This document shows positions 55,501 through 61,500 of a stretch of DNA of 64,000 bases, in pieces. The DNA is taken from assembly GCA_009193005.1 (NCBI GenBank), contig SDWI01000392.1, positions 102,596 to 166,595 on the forward strand, read 5' to 3'. How positions within the stretch are numbered: the stretch's first letter is position 1; each line of letters starts with the position of its first letter. The notes beneath the pieces are model-generated. The model saw only the letters and a list, made by a program, of their open reading frames with translations. It made no database searches and was not told where the DNA came from. Position numbers and translations under genes: made by a program. The DNA comes from Lamellibrachia luymesi (Eukaryota; Annelida; Polychaeta; Sabellida; Siboglinidae).

Positions 55501-58500
55501 AGATGTAATAGATGCTTTGCAATGGATAAGTACATAATCTGTCATGTAGTGTGAATGTAACATTGACAATTTAAGTTAGATGTAAGGTGTCTCAGGTAGT
55601 TTTTAGCTAGATTTGGTGGTATATAAGTGTAATTTTATTATCAATATTATCAATGTGATGAGAAATAAGTGGTTATTGTTGTTGATCATTGTTGATTATT
55701 TAACACCAAGTAACTTCCAGTTAATGAAAATATATATTGCATGAAATTTAATGCCTTACCATTTAAGTATTGAGCAGTCTGTGATGTTGTTTTGTGGCGC
55801 TGTACATTGTTGTATCCGATCCCAGGGAACCAAGGCGTGCTCTCACATGAATGGCAGGAAGGGCTTCCAGCGACTGGTTGACTTTCTCCTCGGTCCAGCT
55901 GTGGTCAATGACTCGGCTGACCAGGTGAGACAAGATGGCTCTCTGTGCGCTTTCAAGCGTGCATGTGTGTTTTTATGTTTCACTGTTTTGGTTCTAGTAT
56001 GACTGGTGGTCCTGCATTCGGTGTGTGCATGCGTGCTTGTGTGTCTGCATGCATCCGTGGCTATTTGTTTGTGTGTGTGTTTTGTTTGTCCATTTGCTTA
56101 TTTTGTTTGTGTGTGTTTATTTTGTTTGTGTTTGTTTTGTTTGTATGTTTGTGTTTTGTATGTTTGTGCATTTGTTTCCATGTGTTTGTGTGCACATGTG
56201 TGTGTTTGTTTGTGTGTGTGTGTATGTATGTGTGTTTGTGCATGCATAGTTTTGCATACATGTGTATGCATGCCCATGGGTATGTGCCTGCATGCTTGTG
56301 ACCCCCTGCATGTATGCTGGAGACTACTCATGTGTTCTCCTTGTAGAGCTGTGTGTCGCGGAAGTGGAGCTCCCTCCAAGCACGAGAGTTCGGCTGTCTC
56401 CACAACACCCTGGCGGTGCTCATCCTCAACTGTGATGTCTCGCCATTCAGGACCAACAGTCAGTCTCCGTTCTCCTTCGATTTCTTCACGCTGTCATATT
56501 TAAGAAACCACAACGGTTGTGCCAGTTTCATATAGTAATATTTTCTATATTTTTAGCATAGCATAATGTTAAGTTCTACAACCAAGTTAACTGAGTCATG
56601 TATAATTATGCTTCAATGATTGAGAACCCCATGTTTGTTCATTGTCAGTTGCTGTGTAATCAAGATATAATAAATGGGGACGAAATCTTGAGTCATTCTA
56701 GTGACACAGGTTACCTCCTATTACAGTATACATGGATTAAAAAGAAATGTTGCGTGTTCTTGTAGAGCTTGCAATAGTGCAGATGCATGATGGAGCGGGT
56801 TAGGTTTCACTGTTGTAGTGTGTTTCCAGGCCAGGAGAACTACAATGTACGTCTACCATTGACGGTCACGCCGCAGATCTACCTCAAGATGTCTGCACAG
56901 ATGCAGACATTTGTCTTTGGGACCGACTCAAAACGCTACATCCGAGAGGTGGGCCATTTTCGTGGAGCGTTGTGCAGTATAGACAAGTCCAACATGACAA
57001 AATGTCCTAGGTCCTATAGAGCTATTATATATCGTCACCCACTGAGAGTTGGACAGCATGCTTAACAAACTGAAACATGTAGAAGGTGCCAAGTCAGGTG
57101 TTAATCTCACACTCGCCGTATTCTAACGACTCAGAATGTGCTTGATGACACTTGACAGTGAATAAAAATGACTGGACACCCGCGGACTGTATTATAATAA
57201 TATTAAGTCTAATTGGTCTTTTGTATTGTAATAAACTTAATTAGTTTGTAATTATGTGTAATTTGGAAGAAAAACAAAAATTTTCAAGCAAGATCAGATG
57301 TCCTGCCTTGGAGGAAAATGTCCTGCCATGATCTTCTGTTGGCAGGACACAATGTCCGGCATTAAAATAAAAAAATGTTGAGCATAGACTTGAGTGACCA
57401 GTGCGTTTAAGAAAGGATTGTTTCATTATACAACATTTTTGTTACATCACTAACAAGTGTTGCCTATCCCTTGCAGGTGGTACTGGCATTGAGGGAAGTG
57501 ACCAGTGGATTGGACAACGTCCAAGACATGTTGCTCTATTGTAGTTTCTGCAACAGTGACTTCACAATGGCCGTGCTAAAGAACATTATGGTGAGTCCTG
57601 GAGCTCACATTGTAGGCTCTAGTGGCATTTTGCTAGAATTTTTTTATATTTATGTACTTTATAGAAGTAATGCAATTTTAAGTTTACTCTTCCATGGCGA
57701 ATTACTTTTTAGGAAAACTGTTTTGTTATTTTGCTTGTGAAATGTCATTTCGTTGATGGATTGGAGCACTGACAAATGATGTATGTCCATTGTTATGCTT
57801 GTGTTCACACATAAATAGTGAACCAGTAGTTGCAAAGTTCACATAAATAGTGAACCAGTAGTTGCAAAGTTCACATAAATAGTGAACCTGTAGTTGCAAA
57901 TTTCACATAAATAGTGAACCAGTAGTTACAAAGTTCACATAAATAATGAACCAGTAGTTGCAAAGTTCACATAAATAGTGAACCAGTAGTTGCAAAGTTC
58001 ACATAAATAGTGAACCTGTAGTTGCAAATTTCACATAAATAGTGAACCAGTAGTTGCAAATTTCACATAAATAGTGAACCAGTAGTTGCAAAGTTCACAT
58101 AAATAGTGAACCAGTAGTTGCAAAGTTCACATAAATAGTGAACCAGTAGTTGCAAAGTTCACATAAATAGTGAACCAATATTTACAAAGCCAAACTAAGA
58201 CATTGTTGACTCAGTCCCTTTGCATAAACCAACGCTGTCAAATTAGTTACGTTTCACTGTATTCAATGGGTTGTCAATTCATCTTTGAATTTTTATTCTG
58301 GCAATTTACTAGTGGCTCAAGGTATATTTTAATACACGTGTGTGAAATGATGTAGCATAGTAAGATGGCTGTTTATAAGCTAGGGTGTTAACAGAACTGT
58401 GATCAGAGCTTGCATGCGTTGTGTATATGTATTTTCACGGAACTGTTTTAGTACCAGTACGTGAGTGCACCATCCAATGAACTCAAAGGGGTCTTCTCAG

Positions 58501-61500
58501 CAATGATGGAGCTCCTGGTGAGTACATGCAATGTATCTTGGGAGCATCTCAAAATGACACCTTGGATACAGCTTATTCTAAAAAAGAACTGGTTGAGAAT
58601 AGTTGCCCTCAGGTTGTGTAGTCATTAAGCAGGAAACTATTGAAATGGACTGTTGACTAGTTAGCATATATTTATTGTGCTGGAATTTGTGCCTTATACA
58701 GGGAGTTGAACTAAAGAATGTGGTGACAAAAGAGTGTCATGTCAACAGTCATGTTTCAGTTGACCTGAGAATTGTATTGACATGTCATGTTTCAGCCGAC
58801 ACAAAATTTATGCTGACATGTTATGTTTCAGCTGTTACAAGAATGATGTTGACAGGTCATGGTTCTGCTGACATGAGAATGATGCTGACATGTCATGTTT
58901 CCGCCAACACAAGAATTATGTTGACATGTCATGTTTCAGCTGACACGACATGTCATGTTTCAGCTGACATGAGAATTATGTTGACATGTCATGTTTCAGC
59001 TGACATGAAAATGATGTTGACATGATGTGAGATGTGAGAATGATGTTGTCATGTTTCAGTTGGCACAAAAATGATCTTGACATGTCATGTTTCAGCCAAC
59101 ATGAGAATGATGTTGACAGCGCAAACTAGAATGACGTTGAGGTGTCATGTTTTGGCTAACATGAGAATTATGTTTACAAGTAATTTTTCGGCTGACGCAA
59201 GAATGATGTTGACATGTCATGTTTCATGACGTCATGTTTCAGCTGACTAAAAAATTATGTTGACATTTCATGTTTCGGCCGACACAAGAATTATGTTGAC
59301 ATTTCATATTTCAGCTGACACGAGAATGATGTTGACATGTCATGTTTCAGCTGACATGAAAATGATGTTGGCATGTCATGTTTAAGCCAACACAAGAATT
59401 ATGTTGATATATCATGTTTCTGCTGATGTCAGAATGATGTCATGTTTCAGCTGGCACAAAAATTATGTTGACATGTCATGTTTCAGCCAACATTAGAATG
59501 ATGTTGACATGTTATGTTTTAGCAAACATGAGAATGACGTTGAGGTGTCATGTTTTGGGTAACATGAAAATTATGTTGACAAGTAATTTTTCGGCTGACA
59601 CAAGAATGATGTTGACATGTCATGTTTCAGCTGACACAAAAATTATGTTGACATTTCATGTTTCGGCCAACACAAGAATTATGTTGACATTTCATGTTTC
59701 AGCTGACACGAGAATGATGTTGACATGTCATGTTTCAGCTGACATGAAAATGATGTTGGCATGTCATGTTTCAGCCAACACAAGAATTATGTTGACATAT
59801 CATGTTTCTGCTGATGTCAGAATGATGTTGACATGATGTTGTCATGTTTCAGCTGGCACAAAAATTATGTTGACATGTCATATTTCAGCCAACATGAGAA
59901 TGATGTTGACATGTTATGTTTTAGCAAACATGAGAATAACATTGAGGTGTCATGTTTTGGGTAACATGAAAATTATGTTGACAAGTAATTTTTCGGCTGA
60001 CACAAGAATGATGTTGACATGTCATGTTTCATCTGACACAAAAATTATGTTGACATTTCATGTTTCGGCCAACACAAGAATTATGTTGACATTTCATGTT
60101 TCAGCTGACACGAGAATGATGTTGACATGTCATGTTTCAGCTGACATGAAAATGATGTTGGCATGTCATGTTTCAGCCAACACAAGAATTATGTTGACAT
60201 ATCATGTTTCTGCTGATGTCAGAATGATGTTGACATGATGTTGTCATGTTTCAGCTGGCACAAAAATTATGTTGACATGTCATATTTCAGCCAACATGAG
60301 AATGATGTTGACATGTTATGTTTTAGCAAACATGAGAATAACATTGAGGTGTCATGTTTTGGGTAACATGAAAATTATGTTGACAAGTAATTTTTCGGCT
60401 GACACAAGAATGATGTTGACATGTCATGTTTCATGACATATCATGTTTCAGCTGACACAAAAATTATGTTGACATTTCATGTTTCAGTTGACATGAAAAT
60501 GATGTTGACAAGTCATGTTTCAGCCGACATGAAAATTATGTTGACACGTCATGTTTCAGCTGCTTGAGGATGTGCTGCAACTGAAGCGACTCAAGTGCGT
60601 CATTGACGGCCACGTCGGTGATGATGACATGCACTACGAGGGATTGCTAGGTGAGCGAGGTTGACAAAACCTGACATCGAGTAGTAAAAATTAGTGATTT
60701 TACTTTCTGACAGAATTAATTTTGTTTATCTTTAGGTGTGTATGCGTAAATAACGTGAATGCCAAGTAAATTAAAGGCAAGTATAAAACAGCTGCTTGCC
60801 TGGGGGATTAATGCTAGCCAGACTTCTTCACTTGAGTCGCCCATTTTGACTTACCAACAAGTCTGGTGGCTGGAAACGTAAGATAATTTTGTTGTTACAA
60901 GCTGCATGGAATACAATAATTCTTAAAACTGCTTCTTCAAATGCTTCAGCCCATCGCGAATCCGGTTCACTTATGTCCAGACGTGTAGTGTATGACTAGT
61001 TGAAGTAATGTGCAGTCTGTTTAATAAAAAATGCCTATTTTTTTCAAATCATAGAAAGAATTGACTATAGTCATTAGATTTGGTAAGGATCAAAATAGTG
61101 GATATCCAAAATGGTAAACACTGTGTAGGTGAATGCTGATCAGGGGCATGACCTCCATCCTCTCGCCAATCACATGACAAAGTTATGAAATTTCACCAAG
61201 GAAGAAAATTGTGATTTTTCAGCATTCTATTTTCACTTCAGTTAACGCTTGAACAAGCGTTAACTAATTTAATAGTTTGTCTGATGATTTCACAAAAACT
61301 GCATACAAAAGTTACAACAACGAGCTAGCATGTAGTGGATACTAGGTAGGTTTTGGTTTTTCGCTAAATTAATTTGAAATGAGACTAGCAAAAAATCGTT
61401 GATTAAGCACCTTTAAGTACTTGTTATGATTGGCTAATGTTTTGCCTGGGCAGCATCCGTGTCAATTTTCCACTTAAAAACATGGCAATTTGGGGTTGAC

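Noticed and set aside
57790..58195. Regular direct repeats resembling a CRISPR array
   Set aside because: Units are contiguous with no unique spacers, in an animal intron.
58675..60238. Three open frames of about 120 codons with MLTCHVSADTRM repeats
   Set aside because: Periodic frame of a 36-bp minisatellite inside intron 53, out of frame with exon 54.
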